Below are positions 45,002 to 53,333 of a stretch of 64,000 nt of DNA, one piece after another (the first letter of the stretch is position 1; the number at the start of each line of letters is the position of its first letter). The position numbers and the translations under genes are program-made. Below the pieces are notes generated by a model. The model saw only the letters and a program-made list of their open reading frames with translations, did no database searches and was not told the origin of the DNA. Origin of the DNA: Roseateles oligotrophus (GTDB lineage Bacteria > Pseudomonadota > Gammaproteobacteria > Burkholderiales > Burkholderiaceae_C); contig NZ_JAJIRN010000010.1 of assembly GCF_025717515.1 (NCBI RefSeq), forward strand, positions 1 to 64,000. Reading direction: 5' to 3'.

Positions 45002-45862
45002 TCAGCGATTCGCCATCGCCTCGCCCAGCCGCACCGCACTCCCCGGCCGCCCCAAATCTTCACCGACCCAGGCCGCGTTGAAGGTCCAAGGCCCCTTGGG
45101 GAATAGCATCACGACGGTGGAGCCAAGCAAGAAGCGACCCATCTCCTCGCCCTTCTTGAGCTGAATCTGCTGATCCCGGTAATCCCACTCGACCACTTTG
45201 CCGGGGCGCGGCGGGTTGACGACACCATGCCAGCTGGTGGCCATGCTGCCGACGATGGTGGCCCCGACCAGCACCAGCACCCAGGGACCATGAATGCCCT
45301 CGAACACGCAGACCACCCGCTCGTTCCGCGCAAACAGACCGGGCACGCCACGCGCCGTCACCGGGTTGACCGAGAACAGGTCACCCGGCACATAAATCAT
45401 GCGCATCAAACGCCCGGCCGCCGGCATATGGATGCGGTGATAGTCGCGCGGACTCAGATAGATATTGGCGAAGATACCGTCATCGAACTGCGCGGCCAGC
45501 GCCGCATCGCCGCCGACCAGGGTCGTGGTCGTGAAACTGTGGCCCTTGGCCTGGAAGATCTGCTGGCCGTCAATCGCGCCGAATTGGCTGATTTGGCCAT
45601 CCACCGGGCACAGCAGCGTCGCGTCGGCCAGCGGCCTGGCGCCAGGTTTCAGCGCACGCGTGAAGAACTCGTTGAAGCTCGGATAGGCGGAGATGTCGGG
45701 GTTGGCCGCCTCGGCCATATTGACGTTGTAACGAGCCACAAAGCGGCGAATGATGGCGGTCGTGATCGCCCCCATGCGCGCTCCGGCGACCAGGCCGCCA
45801 AAGCGGGTGATGGCCTGTTTAGGCAACAGGTATTGCAGCAGCACGGCGGAGCGATCGGACAC
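45002..45862 (-). CDS. psd: phosphatidylserine decarboxylase proenzyme
   Basis: Converts phosphatidylserine to phosphatidylethanolamine at the inner membrane. It is self-cleaved to give a pyruvoyl enzyme; the LGST cleavage motif (Gly247-Ser248) lies near the C-terminus. Other family blocks are NPDISAYPSFNEFFTRALKPGARP, LSPRDYHRIHMP and HGPWVLVLVGATIVGSM. I start at a GTG (45862) with GAGGGA upstream; no suitable ATG lies nearby. Length 286 aa is normal. Housekeeping gene. Confidence 0.92.
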   Translation of the reverse strand: MSDRSAVLLQYLLPKQAITRFGGLVAGARMGAITTAIIRRFVARYNVNMAEAANPDISAYPSFNEFFTRALKPGARPLADATLLCPVDGQISQFGAIDGQQIFQAKGHSFTTTTLVGGDAALAAQFDDGIFANIYLSPRDYHRIHMPAAGRLMRMIYVPGDLFSVNPVTARGVPGLFARNERVVCVFEGIHGPWVLVLVGATIVGSMATSWHGVVNPPRPGKVVEWDYRDQQIQLKKGEEMGRFLLGSTVVMLFPKGPWTFNAAWVGEDLGRPGSAVRLGEAMANR

Positions 45863-45938
45863 GGATTGATTCCCTCGGGGACAAGGCTGGCGATTGTAGC
45901 GAGGGGCAGGCAAACCCGACCCTCAGTCCGTGCCGCCG

Positions 45939-46709
45939 CTAGCGCTCAAGCCGGTAACGTCGCAACAGCGCGGCGTATTCCGCCGTATTTTTGTACTCAC
46001 TCAAGGCCGCAGCGAATCGAAGCGCCAAGTCCTCGTCCTTCTTGCTGCGGGAGAAGGCGATGTAGTTGTGCAGCGACAGGATGGGGGGCTTGAGCGGGGC
46101 CACCTGGGCCAATTCCGGCTTGCCCTTGAAGGCGCCGACAAAGTCACCCCAGTTAACGACCGCAATGTCCGAGTGGCCAGCCTTCAGCATCCGGACCACA
46201 TCTTGCATATTGTTGCCCTCCAGCTTCTTGAGTGCGTCAAGCTCCACGTTGCCGAAGGCAAAGCCACGCACCACGATGGGCCTGTGCTGCGCAAGAAAGC
46301 GTGCCAAATTTCCGTCAAACGTGATTTGGCCCGCCTGTTCCTTCAAAACAATGAAGCGGACCTCGGAGCTGCTCAGCACATTGCCATCCTGAAAGATCGC
46401 CCAGGCCTCCCGATCTGGGGTGCGGGTGATATAGGTCACCGCGTCGGCCTGCCCCTCCTCGACCATACGCAGCGCCCGCTTCCAGGGCAGACTATCCCAT
46501 TTGACGCTGACGCCGAGTTTTCTTGCCGCCGCTTCGACCAGGTCGATGTGCAAGCCGGTCAAGCGCCCGTCGACCAGCATCTCGAAGGGTGGATAGGACT
46601 CGTCGCCTCGCACCACCGTGATCTCGGTTTGGGCCAGCGCCGCTGCGCCAAAAAGGCTGTTCAAGCCGGCGCAGAAAAGCACAGCGAATACGCGCGCAAT
46701 CTTCGTCAT
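45939..46709 (-). CDS. periplasmic solute-binding protein (family 3)
   Basis: 256 aa with a signal peptide (LFCAGLNSLFGAAALAQ, cleavage near 27). The SBP_bac_3 fold is shown by GDESYPPFEMLVDGRLTGLHIDLVEAAARKLG, WKRALRMVEEGQADAVTY and a second-lobe block with DIAVVNWGDFVG. Usually binds polar amino acids for an ABC importer, but there is no permease or ATPase nearby. Orphan members often serve sensing or unknown roles. Confidence 0.85.
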   Translation of the reverse strand: MTKIARVFAVLFCAGLNSLFGAAALAQTEITVVRGDESYPPFEMLVDGRLTGLHIDLVEAAARKLGVSVKWDSLPWKRALRMVEEGQADAVTYITRTPDREAWAIFQDGNVLSSSEVRFIVLKEQAGQITFDGNLARFLAQHRPIVVRGFAFGNVELDALKKLEGNNMQDVVRMLKAGHSDIAVVNWGDFVGAFKGKPELAQVAPLKPPILSLHNYIAFSRSKKDEDLALRFAAALSEYKNTAEYAALLRRYRLER

Positions 46710-46909
46710 ATCAACCTTTCCGAAATGCCTACCGTCCTTAGCCGGCCCACCTACTTACAGACAAGTTCTTAGTGGAGCACAAACCGGGTCGTCGAGCCAG
46801 CCAGGCTGTCGCTCAAGTCGTTTGATACGGCCAGGAGTGACAAGGACCAGGATAGGCTGTGCGCTCGGCCTATAGTGCGGGCTGCATGAAACAAAAGGGC
46901 AGGGAAAAG

Positions 46910-48040
46910 ATGCCGCTGAAGGTGATGGTTCTGGGAGGCTATGGCAATTTCGGCGCGCGCATTTGCCGAGCATTGGCGCTGGACTCGAACATCGAATTGA
47001 CCGTTGCCGGACGGGACGGCGAACGCGCGGCGGACTTCGCCGCAGGGCTCGGCTTCGCACAGGGCGCGGCGGTCGATATGCATGCGGCGGACTTTGCGCA
47101 AGTGCTGCGCGAGCGGCACATCGAGCTTGTGATTCACACCGCCGGGCCGTTTCAAAGCCAAGACTATGGCGTGGCAAGAGCCTGCGCCCGAGCGGGTGTG
47201 CATTACATCGACCTGGCCGACGGACGGCGCTTTGTCTGCGATTTCTCCAGCGCCTTGCATGCGGATTTTGTGGCGGCCGACCGCCTGGCCATCAGCGGCG
47301 CCAGCACCGTCCCGGCGCTCTCATCGGCCGTTGTCGACACGCTTTGTGAGGGTTGGCAGCGGCTCGACACGCTGGACGTCTGCATTGCCCCGGCGCAGAC
47401 GGCGCCGCGCGGCGTGGCGACCCTCCGCGCGGTGCTGAGCTACTGCGGCGCGCCCATCCAGGTTTGGCGCGAGGGCCAATGGCAATCGCAGATCGCCTGG
47501 GCCAAGCCCAGGCAGGTGTTGTTTCGGCGCTTGAAGCCGAGGTTGGGGGCGCTGTGCGACATCCCCGATCTGGAGCTGTTTCCGGCGCACTATCAGCTGC
47601 GCCAGCGCATGGAGTTTCGAGCGGCCTTGGAGGTCGGCTTGTCGCAACGCGCGTTCGCCTTGCTGGCTTGGCTGCGCAGCGTCGGCTGGCTCAAACAGCC
47701 TGCCCGTTTGGCCGCCCTGTTGAATGTCAGCGCCAAATTGTTCGATCCGCTGGGCTCTCGCCTGGGTGGCATGGTGGTGCGAGCCACGGGGCTGGACGCA
47801 GATGCAAAGCCGGTCAAGCGGGCCTGGCATATCGCAGCGGACAAGGATCACGGCCCGGAGATACCTTGCATGGCCGCCATCTTGCTGGCCAAGCGCTTGG
47901 CCAAGGGCGAACACATGGCCGCTGGCGCCTACCCCTGCGTGAGCCGCCATACGCTGGCGGAATTTGGCCCTGAGTTCGCAAAGTGGGGCATGGTGACGGA
48001 TCTGGTGGAAGAGAGATGTGAAGGAGTAGGCGTGCCATGA
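46910..48040 (+). CDS. saccharopine dehydrogenase-like NAD(P)-binding oxidoreductase
   Basis: 376 aa from the ATG at 46910 after AGGGAAAAG (an ATG at 46886 is possible). N-terminal Rossmann fold MVLGGYGNFGARICRAL with GYGNFG as the nucleotide loop, then VIHTAGPFQSQDYGVARACARAGVHYIDLADG, typical of the saccharopine dehydrogenase NADP-binding superfamily. The substrate is probably not saccharopine. First gene of a four-gene operon; its stop overlaps the next start (ATGA). Confidence 0.85.
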   Translation: MPLKVMVLGGYGNFGARICRALALDSNIELTVAGRDGERAADFAAGLGFAQGAAVDMHAADFAQVLRERHIELVIHTAGPFQSQDYGVARACARAGVHYIDLADGRRFVCDFSSALHADFVAADRLAISGASTVPALSSAVVDTLCEGWQRLDTLDVCIAPAQTAPRGVATLRAVLSYCGAPIQVWREGQWQSQIAWAKPRQVLFRRLKPRLGALCDIPDLELFPAHYQLRQRMEFRAALEVGLSQRAFALLAWLRSVGWLKQPARLAALLNVSAKLFDPLGSRLGGMVVRATGLDADAKPVKRAWHIAADKDHGPEIPCMAAILLAKRLAKGEHMAAGAYPCVSRHTLAEFGPEFAKWGMVTDLVEERCEGVGVP

Positions 48041-48537
48041 CGCATCGGCGTTTCAACTTTGCGATGCCGGCACCTGCTGCTATCGTTTTTGATGCATTCC
48101 ACTTTCATCAATGGCGCCATCGGTGGGACAGCTTGGTCGGCACGACGCTTGTCGTCGGAGGAGCGCCTTGCCCCTGTGTTGGCGCGATCACAGAAAACAC
48201 AGGCAGCGCTTGGCTAAGTCGGCTGTCTATGCGCACGCAGTTCATAGCGTACGACCCACCTCACTTGGCTGCGGCTTCCATGCTGGGTCAATCTTTTCCG
48301 TTTGGGCGATGGGCCGCATCCATGCGCCACCAAGACCAAGCTCCAGGGCATTCGGTGCTTATCTACAGCTACAACTTTACAGTGGGTCCAAGCGCGATAG
48401 CACGCCTTGCTCGGCCCCTTGTGGAGTGGATTTTCGAGCGCCAGACCCGCAAGCGCTTCGCTCGTCTAGCGCTCTTCCTGGTCAGCCATGCGCATGAAAT
48501 CGAGGCATGGCAACGCGAGAGAACTATCTATGAGTAG
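48037..48537 (+). CDS. SRPBCC-family protein
   Basis: 166 aa. FNFAMPAPAAIVFDAFHFHQWRHRWDSLVG is the first strand-helix unit of the START-like fold. Later strands (SVLIYSYNFTVGPS) and a long C-terminal helix (FARLALFLVSHAHEIEAWQ) complete it. Coupled by ATGA to the oxidoreductase before and by a 7-bp overlap to the DoxX-like gene after. Ligand unknown. Confidence 0.75.
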   Translation: MTHRRFNFAMPAPAAIVFDAFHFHQWRHRWDSLVGTTLVVGGAPCPCVGAITENTGSAWLSRLSMRTQFIAYDPPHLAAASMLGQSFPFGRWAASMRHQDQAPGHSVLIYSYNFTVGPSAIARLARPLVEWIFERQTRKRFARLALFLVSHAHEIEAWQRERTIYE

Positions 48538-48928
48538 GCAAGCAGCGCCGGTGGTGAGTCTCGCTAGGTCGGACACGCGCGGCTTGCGCCTTAGCTTGGT
48601 GTTTGTATGGCTCTGGACGGGCGCGGTCAGCATCTGGGAGTTGCAAGGCCAAAGCCGTGTTCTGCTATTGGCCGGGGGTGTTGCAGACCTCCGCCTAGCG
48701 AGTGCTTTGATTCTGGGCGGCGCTGCGCTGGATCTGCTGCTCGGCGCCGCCTTGTGGTTCAGACCCTCGCGGCCGGTCTATCTCCTCACCTTGGCAGCCA
48801 TGCTGGGCATGACTGTCGTAGCCACTTTGTTGAGCCCCGACCTGTGGTTGCACCCGCTGGGGCCCTTGAGCAAGAACCTGCCAATCGCCGCCCTGCTATG
48901 TTTTCTGGCACGCCAAGAAAGCCGATGA
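48530..48928 (+). CDS. DoxX-like small membrane protein
   Basis: 132 aa from the ATG at 48530. Four hydrophobic segments (LSLVFVWLWTGAVSIWEL; ASALILGGAALDLLLGAALWF; LLTLAAMLGMTVVATLL; LPIAALLCFLA) match the DoxX/DoxX-like four-helix layout. The end (HPLGPLSKNLPI) is typical of the family next to DUF2269 proteins. Function unknown. ATGA overlap with the following gene. Confidence 0.75.
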   Translation: MSRQAAPVVSLARSDTRGLRLSLVFVWLWTGAVSIWELQGQSRVLLLAGGVADLRLASALILGGAALDLLLGAALWFRPSRPVYLLTLAAMLGMTVVATLLSPDLWLHPLGPLSKNLPIAALLCFLARQESR

Positions 48929-49395
48929 ACAGCTACCTCTTGGTCAAATGGCTGCACATCCTGTCCAGCGTCTTGTTGGTGGGGACGGGATTCGGCTCCG
49001 CCTTCTATATGTTCTTTACCAACCGCAGCCGCGACATCGCCGCACAGGCCGTGGTCTCGCGTTTGGTCGTACAGGCCGACTGGTGGTTCACCACCCCGGC
49101 CGTTCTTGTGCAGCCGCTCTCCGGCATGTGGCTGGCGCATTTGGCCGGCCTGCCGCTGAGCACCCCGTGGATATCCTTGTCCTTGGGGCTCTATGTCTTG
49201 GCCGGCTTGTGCTGGCTACCGGTGGTCTGGCTGCAAGTGCAGATGGCTGCGATGGCAAGAGCCGCGCAAATCTCGGGCGACGCACTACCTGCGCTTTATT
49301 GGCGTTATGTCAGGTGGTGGGAAGGCTTGGGCTACCCGGCGTTTGCCGCCATGCTGCTCGTCTTTTTCTTGATGGTGGTCAAGCCGAGCTTGTGA
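48925..49395 (+). CDS. DUF2269-family membrane protein
   Basis: 156 aa. Opens LVKWLHILSSVLLVGTGFGSAFYM with a His in the first helix. Four helices in total, ending YPAFAAMLLVFFLMVVKPSL. The K-x-x-H-x-x-S pattern and the WW-containing loop are typical of DUF2269. The neighbouring DoxX-like/SRPBCC/oxidoreductase genes recur together in other proteobacteria in my recollection, suggesting one pathway of unknown product. Confidence 0.82.
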   Translation: MNSYLLVKWLHILSSVLLVGTGFGSAFYMFFTNRSRDIAAQAVVSRLVVQADWWFTTPAVLVQPLSGMWLAHLAGLPLSTPWISLSLGLYVLAGLCWLPVVWLQVQMAAMARAAQISGDALPALYWRYVRWWEGLGYPAFAAMLLVFFLMVVKPSL

Positions 49396-49444
49396 GCGGA
49401 AGTCGAGCCGGGTGCGATGACCTGACCCTAGCCATCGGCAAAAG

Positions 49445-50050
49445 CTAAGCGGCCCCGCTGCGCACCCGCAACTCCCGCAACAGCGGCAATAGATCCTCGT
49501 TCGGCCGGGCGGCGAGCTTGCGGTAGGCGCGGCCGCCATCGCTGCGCGCCAATAGCTTCATCTCGACCAACTCGCGCCGCAGCGTGCAATGGTCACCGAA
49601 ACCATGGTGCGCATTCAGCACCTCATTGACTTCGGGCTCGGTGTAGACACGCCGGCTGTCGAAATGCAGCCACATGCCCCAGATCGCATAACGCTGAACC
49701 TGATGGCGACTGGGCCAGCGCACCAGACGACCCTGGGCATCGAATTGCCGCAAGGCGCGGTCGGCCAGCTCACTCAGCTCGGGGTGGCTTGGGCCGCGTG
49801 CCGGCGGCGCATGCACCGGCGTCAACTTTGTAGGAGCCTGGGCCAGCGCAGCGGGCTGCTGCGCGGCGGCACGCAAGGCCTGGATATTGCGATGGCCGGC
49901 CGCTCGGGCCAGCATATTCAGCAAGCTCAGATGGCTGGGGGCTGCGTCCGATTCGTCCGCTTGACTGCGGTATTCGGTGAGTTGCTGACGCAAGGACTTG
50001 GCAAAGGCCGAAATGTCATCGGCGTGCAGGGCAAATATTTCACGAGGCAT
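49445..50050 (-). CDS. DUF2087-domain protein
   Basis: 201 aa from the ATG at 50050 (MPREIFAL). The N-terminal part resembles a helical region (DISAFAKSLRQQLTEY, SLLNMLARAAGHRNIQAL). The C-terminal 85 residues form the DUF2087 domain (FDAQGRLVRWPSRHQVQRYA, then WLHFD and TLRRELVEMKLLARSDGGRAYRK). This domain is a winged-helix-like module often attached to regulators. Possibly a DNA-binding regulator. The 269 bases between this gene and the next hold no gene. Confidence 0.8.
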   Translation of the reverse strand: MPREIFALHADDISAFAKSLRQQLTEYRSQADESDAAPSHLSLLNMLARAAGHRNIQALRAAAQQPAALAQAPTKLTPVHAPPARGPSHPELSELADRALRQFDAQGRLVRWPSRHQVQRYAIWGMWLHFDSRRVYTEPEVNEVLNAHHGFGDHCTLRRELVEMKLLARSDGGRAYRKLAARPNEDLLPLLRELRVRSGAA

Positions 50051-50319
50051 GGTCGAAGATCTCCACATCACGCGCGCTCATGATCGCCACAGGAGGGCGA
50101 TGCTGGTGCTTGCCGGCTTCCAGCCGGGCACACGCGAAAGTGGGCACAGCCTGGTCAAAATATCTTCTCATTGCCTGGCAGGTTTAGCTCACGGTCAAAC
50201 GAGTTGCCGTGCGGCAAGGCCTGGGTGTTCTGCCGACCCGGGGCCGCAGTATAGGGCAGCAAAGGGGCAGCAGGTACGATTGCTATCCCGGCGCCCCTGC
50301 CCACCCATTTGCCCACCCC

Positions 50320-52380
50320 ATGGAAATCTATCTAGACGCCAATGCCACCACGCCGGTGCTGCCGCAGGCCAAGGCCGCGGCCATTCAAGCCATGGTGGAA
50401 GACTACGGCAACCCCAGCAGCGTGCACAGCACCGGACTGAAGGCGAAGGCGCTGATCGACGGCGTTAGGGCCAGGGCGCAGCGCCTGCTCGATACCGGCG
50501 ATGGCGCCTTGCTCTTCGTCAGCGGCGCCACCGAGGGCATTCAGACCGCGGTGCTGTCGGCGCTGAACGCTCTGCGCGGCAATTTGCAGGCCGAGTTCCT
50601 GCTCTATGGCGCGACCGAACACAAGGCGGTGCCCGAGGCGCTCAAGCATTGGAATCAGGTGCTGGGTCTTAACCTGAAGATCGAGGCTATCCCGGTCGAC
50701 AGCCAGGGCCGACATGACCTGGCATTTTTGCGCCAGCATGCGGCCCGCGCCGGCCTGGTCTGCACCATGGCGGCCAATAACGAAACCGGCGTGATCAGCG
50801 ATCTGGACGGCATCGAAGCGGCGCTGGCCGGCAGCAAGGCGCTGTGGTTGGTCGACGGTGTGCAAGCCTTGGGCAAGCTGCCGCTGCGGCTGCAGGCGCG
50901 CCGCATCGACTACGCGCCCTTCTCCGGCCACAAGCTCTATGCACCCAAGGGCATAGGCCTGCTTTATGTGCGCGCCGGCGCGCCGTTCACGCCGCTGATG
51001 GCGGGCGGCGGCCAGGAGGGCTCGCTGCGCTCGGGCACCGAAAATATGTCGGGCATCGCGGCCCTGGGTGCTGTGCTGGCGGCGCTGGACGATGGCCAGA
51101 CGCTGCGCGACTCGGCCACCCTGCACGGCTTTCGGGCGCGCCTGGCGGCGGCCTTGAGCGAGGCCTTCCCCGGCCTGGTCTTCAACGCGCCGCTGGACCT
51201 GAGCCTGCCCACCACCTTGAACTTCGCCGTGCCGGGCCTGAGCTCGCGCCTGCTGCAAGACCTGTTCGACGCCGCCGATGTGCGCGTCAGCGCCGGCTCG
51301 GCCTGCAGCGCCGCCAAGGCCGCTCCCAGCTTCGTCTTGCAGGCGATGGGCCTGCCGGACTGGCAGGCGGCCGGCGCGGTGCGGCTGTCGATAGGCCCGG
51401 CCGTCGACGAGGCGTTTATCGACGAGGCCTGCGCCCGCATCCGTGCCTGCGGCGAGTCGTTGCGCCGCCATTGCCTGAGCCCGGAGAACAATTTCCCGAC
51501 CGTCGGCGACGGCATCACCCGCTATATGCAAGACGGCGCCTGCTGCTATTTGCTGGCCGACTCGCTCGGCAAGGCCTGCGTCTTGATCGACGCCCGCCCG
51601 GAACAGGTTTGCCGCCTGGCGCAGGCCTTGACCTGCCAGGGCTATCCGCTGCTGGCGGTCTTGAGCACAACGGGCGAGGCCGAGCATGCCGAAGCACGCG
51701 ATTTGCTGGCCGAGACGATAGGCGAGCTGATGCCCGGCGCGGCCTGCGATGCCTTGGGTTGGCCGCTGGACAAGGCCGCGCTGGAACTGGGTGCCAAGCA
51801 GTTGACGCGCGCAGTTAGGCCGCAGGGTCAAGTCTTGCTATTTAGCGGTGCCGATTCGGCCGCGCCGGCGCTGGCCTTCACAGGCCTGAGCGAGCCCGCC
51901 GACCTGGGTGCCTGCGTGGGGCCGAACACCTTGTTGGCACCGGCCAGGGACGAGGCGCAACAAGTGGCTTATTGCCTGGCCGGCGCCGAACCAGCGCAAG
52001 AGCAAGAGAGCGCCGCGCAACAGGTGCAAGGCGCGCAACTCAAGGCCTTTATCAATTACCACCCCGATGCGCTGCTGGTCGATGTGCGCGAACCCTATGA
52101 GCAGTTCCTCAGCCAAACACCCGACCTGGTCGGTGCGCAAATGGAGGCAATGCCTTTGTCGCGCCTGCTGAACGCGATTCAGCCCTGGCTGGCCGAGCAG
52201 CCGCAGCGCCCGTTGCTATTCTTCTGCCGCACCGGCAACCGCAGCCGCCAGGCCGCGCAGGCGCTGACCCGCCTCGGCCACAGTCAAGCCTGGACGCTGG
52301 CCGGCGGTTTGGCCCTATTGCCCCATTCACCGGCCGAAGCCCAGGCCAAGCATCAACCCGACCCCGCTCTGTATGTCTGA
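50320..52380 (+). CDS. cysteine desulfurase - decayed MBL fold - rhodanese fusion protein
   Basis: 686 aa with three parts. Residues 1-385 are a NifS/IscS-type PLP cysteine desulfurase: PLP Lys205 (FSGHKLYAPKG) and catalytic-loop Cys329 (VSAGSACSA). Residues about 395-510 resemble a persulfide-dioxygenase-type metallo-beta-lactamase fold (DGACCYLLADSLGKACVLID). The metal motif HxHxDH is lost: the matching stretch reads LSTTGEAEHAEARDLL. Residues 575-670 are a rhodanese with Cys636 in FFCRTGNRSRQ. The start at 50320 (MEIYLDANATTP) is the standard opening. It could pass persulfide from Cys329 to Cys636 in one chain. Overlaps trhO by 8 bp. Confidence 0.85.
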   Translation: MEIYLDANATTPVLPQAKAAAIQAMVEDYGNPSSVHSTGLKAKALIDGVRARAQRLLDTGDGALLFVSGATEGIQTAVLSALNALRGNLQAEFLLYGATEHKAVPEALKHWNQVLGLNLKIEAIPVDSQGRHDLAFLRQHAARAGLVCTMAANNETGVISDLDGIEAALAGSKALWLVDGVQALGKLPLRLQARRIDYAPFSGHKLYAPKGIGLLYVRAGAPFTPLMAGGGQEGSLRSGTENMSGIAALGAVLAALDDGQTLRDSATLHGFRARLAAALSEAFPGLVFNAPLDLSLPTTLNFAVPGLSSRLLQDLFDAADVRVSAGSACSAAKAAPSFVLQAMGLPDWQAAGAVRLSIGPAVDEAFIDEACARIRACGESLRRHCLSPENNFPTVGDGITRYMQDGACCYLLADSLGKACVLIDARPEQVCRLAQALTCQGYPLLAVLSTTGEAEHAEARDLLAETIGELMPGAACDALGWPLDKAALELGAKQLTRAVRPQGQVLLFSGADSAAPALAFTGLSEPADLGACVGPNTLLAPARDEAQQVAYCLAGAEPAQEQESAAQQVQGAQLKAFINYHPDALLVDVREPYEQFLSQTPDLVGAQMEAMPLSRLLNAIQPWLAEQPQRPLLFFCRTGNRSRQAAQALTRLGHSQAWTLAGGLALLPHSPAEAQAKHQPDPALYV

Positions 52381-53230
52381 TATTGCCCCCACCGAAGCCC
52401 ATATTCACTCGTCCTTCTATCGCTTTGTCGCCTTGGCGGAGCCGGAAGCGGTGGCCGCGCGGCTGCGCGAGTTGAGCCAGCCGGACACCGGCATTGGCGG
52501 CAATATCTTGGTGGCCCCGGAGGGCATCAGCGCGGCGATCGCCGGGCCGGCGCAGGCGCTGGCAGCCTTCGAGCAGGCGCTGCAAACCGACCCGGTTTTT
52601 GGCGGCGCCTTTGTCGGCATGGTGTTCAAGCACAGCGCTTGCACGACCAAGCCCTTCACGCTGATCAAGGTGCATACCAAGCCCGAGATCGTCGCCTTTG
52701 GTGTGCCCGGCGTGTCGGGCTTGCCGGATGCGAGCAAGCCCGACACGCATGTCTCGCCGACGCGCTGGCGCGAGCTGATCAAGGAGCCTGACGTGTTGGT
52801 GCTGGACAACCGCAACAGCTTCGAGTTCAAGCTCGGCCATTTCGAGGGCGCGGTCGACCCCAAGGTCGCGCATTTCCGCGACTTCCCGGCCTATGTGACC
52901 GAACATGCCGATGAGTGGAAGGCCAAGGGCCAGCGCATCGCGATGTATTGCACCGGCGGCATACGCTGCGAAAAAACCAGCGCCTGGATGCAGGATCAAG
53001 GACTGGATGTCTACCAGCTCGACGGCGGCATCGTCAGTTACTTCGAGGCCTTGCCCGATGCCGCAGCCGACTGGAAGGGCGAATGCTTTGTGTTCGACAA
53101 GCGCATCGCCATCGACACCCATCTGCAAGAAACGCCCACCACCGCCGAAGATGTTTATGCCGGCGAGCCGGATGAAGCCTGGCGGCTGGCCAGGGCGCGC
53201 CGGCTGGACCCGGAGCCCGGTAACCGCTAG
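52373..53230 (+). CDS. trhO: tRNA uridine(34) hydroxylase, rhodanese-type
   Basis: 285 aa protein of the YceA/TrhO family, which makes 5-hydroxyuridine at the wobble base of tRNAs independently of prephenate. N-terminal ferredoxin-like domain (FYRFVALAEPEAVAARLREL, GNILVAPEGISAAIAG), then a rhodanese domain with Cys193 in YCTGGIRCEKTSAW and the second Cys of the family CxxGGIRCE pattern. Overlaps the desulfurase fusion gene, so both are co-translated, linking it to tRNA modification or sulfur handling. Confidence 0.92.
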   Translation: MSDIAPTEAHIHSSFYRFVALAEPEAVAARLRELSQPDTGIGGNILVAPEGISAAIAGPAQALAAFEQALQTDPVFGGAFVGMVFKHSACTTKPFTLIKVHTKPEIVAFGVPGVSGLPDASKPDTHVSPTRWRELIKEPDVLVLDNRNSFEFKLGHFEGAVDPKVAHFRDFPAYVTEHADEWKAKGQRIAMYCTGGIRCEKTSAWMQDQGLDVYQLDGGIVSYFEALPDAAADWKGECFVFDKRIAIDTHLQETPTTAEDVYAGEPDEAWRLARARRLDPEPGNR

Positions 53231-53333
53231 CGAGGAGGCTGCATGTGTCGGCGCCGACACAAACTGCATATACCGCGGCAACGTTGCCTTGCTCCAATTC
53301 ACTGGCCCAAGCACAGTGAGCCCGGAGAGCAAG

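Noticed and set aside
50332-51831. 499-aa minus-strand frame
   Set aside because: Antisense to the cysteine desulfurase domain with intact active site.
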